Shown piece after piece: positions 51,786 through 52,764 of a stretch of 52,764 bases of DNA; position 1 is the first letter of the stretch; each line of letters begins with the position of its first letter. Made by a program: the position numbers and the translations under genes. Location: positions 1 through 52,764 of the forward strand of contig SGZH01000005.1 in assembly GCA_004214175.1 (NCBI GenBank), written 5' to 3'. The notes under the pieces are model-generated. The model saw only the letters and a list, made by a program, of their open reading frames with translations, searched no databases and was not told where the DNA came from. Source of the stretch: Flavobacteriales bacterium. GTDB lineage: Bacteria > Bacteroidota > Bacteroidia > Flavobacteriales > Flavobacteriaceae.

Positions 51786-52764
51786 ATGAAATTTTATTAT
51801 CTATTACTTTGCTTGTCACTTTTTTTTTCAACATCAATATATAGTCAAGTAATGCCGCTTGATTTTTCTGATTCCTCAGACGAGTTCATTCCTTTTGCAG
51901 GTTCAGAATTTACTTTTTTTGAAGACCCTGATGATAACGAAAATATAGTTGGTAATTTTTTTAATGATGGTTCAGAACCGTGGCAAGGTTTTTATATCGA
52001 TTTAGATAATCCTATAGATTTGGATTTTCAAAATACGATTTCTTTATCGTTTTATGGATTTGATTCCGAAACACACACTATTTTATTGAAATTAGAAAAT
52101 GGTGAAAATCCAGACGTACAAGTAGCCTTAGATATTCCATATAGCGCTGGATGGACAGACAATGTTATTTTTGATTTTTCTGATGCCGTATTGAGTTCAG
52201 ATGGCACTACACCTGTTAATGCAACAGGTAACTATAACCGACTAACTATTTTTATAGATGGAGGATTTTCTCTCTCAGGATCTTTTTTGATAGATAACAT
52301 TGAAGATGGATCTTCACCATCAGATCCCAATGAAGTTGATGTTGAATATAACTATTTGGTTTGGGAAGATAATTTTGAAACCCCAGGGGTAGTTAACTCT
52401 TTAAAATGGCACCATCAAACCCAGGTTATTATTCCCGGAGTTGGTTGGGCAAATGGTGAGGAGCAGCATTATACTAACCGAATAGATAATTCGTTCGTTG
52501 ATAATTCAGGATACTTAAATATTGTTGCAAAAAAAGAAACATTTACAGATCAAAATTTGACAAAAAATTATACTTCTGCACGACTTAACTCCAAATTTGC
52601 CTTTACTTATGGTAGAGTTGATGTAAGAGCAAAGTTGCCAATAGATATAGGGACTTGGCCAGCAATTTGGATGTTAGGAAAAAATATAAATGAAAATGGT
52701 GCTTATTGGGACCCAGTTTTTGGTACTACAAATTGGCCAGCTTGTGGGGAAATTGATATTATGG
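51786..52764 (+). CDS. GH16 family glycoside hydrolase (laminarinase-type), 5' part
   Basis: Not in the ORF track because it runs off the window. ATG at 51786; 326 codons visible without a stop. Signal peptide KFYYLLLCLSLFFSTSIYSQ; a ~150-residue beta-sandwich module with a carbohydrate-binding look (IDLDFQNTISLSFYGFDSETH, FLIDNIED); then the GH16 domain from YLVWEDNFETPGVVNSLKWHH, with GWANGEEQHYTNR, YTSARLNSKFAFTYGRVDVRAKLP, GTWPAIWMLG and the catalytic start WPACGEIDIM, where E322 is the nucleophile and the next codon begins with G as expected for the acid/base Glu. Likely hydrolyses beta-1,3-glucans such as laminarin. The C-terminus, where a T9SS domain would be, is out of view. Confidence 0.9.
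   Translation, partial: MKFYYLLLCLSLFFSTSIYSQVMPLDFSDSSDEFIPFAGSEFTFFEDPDDNENIVGNFFNDGSEPWQGFYIDLDNPIDLDFQNTISLSFYGFDSETHTILLKLENGENPDVQVALDIPYSAGWTDNVIFDFSDAVLSSDGTTPVNATGNYNRLTIFIDGGFSLSGSFLIDNIEDGSSPSDPNEVDVEYNYLVWEDNFETPGVVNSLKWHHQTQVIIPGVGWANGEEQHYTNRIDNSFVDNSGYLNIVAKKETFTDQNLTKNYTSARLNSKFAFTYGRVDVRAKLPIDIGTWPAIWMLGKNINENGAYWDPVFGTTNWPACGEIDIM

Noticed and set aside
1-52764. CRISPR array, insertion sequences, tRNA or rRNA genes, prophage
   Set aside because: I saw no regularly spaced repeats, transposase or phage genes, and no cloverleaf or rRNA sequence in the gaps.

Overview
The window is a contiguous piece of a low-GC (estimated by eye at about one third G+C) chromosome from a member of the Flavobacteriia (Bacteroidota), probably a marine Flavobacteriaceae. 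Evidence: TAnnTTTG promoter elements, almost no Shine-Dalgarno sequences, a type IX secretion (T9SS) gene (porQ), a protein with a T9SS-type C-terminal sorting domain, a menaquinone gene cluster of Bacteroidota type, a CAL67264-type small membrane protein, and a 6S-like RNA between zapA and rny. It is gene-dense and mostly core genome: no tRNA, rRNA, CRISPR array, insertion sequence or prophage was seen.

Layout. 1-2.4 kb: 3' part of ornithine aminotransferase, an Smr protein, and an acidic calcium-motif lipoprotein. 2.5-7.8 kb: cysteine desulfurase, then a TonB-dependent receptor and an M23 peptidase on the minus strand. 7.9-10.4 kb: coiled-coil protein, zapA, 6S-type RNA, rny (cell division and RNA control). 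10.4-13.2 kb: xerD and aroQ with two small outer-membrane barrel genes between them. 13.2-19.2 kb: lpd, two tandem msrB genes (one a lipoprotein), small lipoprotein, MFS transporter, three-repeat lipoprotein. 19.6-24 kb: lon, porQ, cmk. 24-29.2 kb: pheT, SOUL protein, recG. 29.3-33.8 kb: a secreted modular PNGase F-like protein and an M1 peptidase. 34.5-40 kb: PcrA/UvrD-type helicase, YrdC-type protein, OmpA lipoprotein, glycosyltransferase, a lone HsdR-N nuclease domain. 40-45.8 kb: holA, then menA - metallo-beta-lactamase hydrolase - menC - CPBP protease - menE, read as one tight run. 45.9-51.5 kb: NTF2-like lipoprotein, carboxyltransferase, FMN reductase, small membrane protein, ettA, HAD phosphatase. 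51.5-52.8 kb: a decayed pseudouridine synthase fragment and the start of a GH16 laminarinase-type gene that runs off the window and is absent from the ORF track.

Functional links. PorQ belongs to the T9SS, the route by which the PNGase F-like protein (and possibly the GH16 enzyme, whose C-terminus is out of view) would be exported, so the window joins the export machinery to glycan-active cargo. MenA, MenC and MenE belong to menaquinone synthesis; the two genes embedded among them have no assigned role. Several core genes start with TTG or GTG.

No clearly new multi-gene system is visible. The best leads are the multi-domain PNGase F-like protein, the deletion scar of a pseudouridine synthase next to the GH16 gene, strong inverted repeats ahead of lon and between the two barrel genes, the men-cluster passengers, and the lipoprotein MsrB that lacks the usual resolving cysteine.
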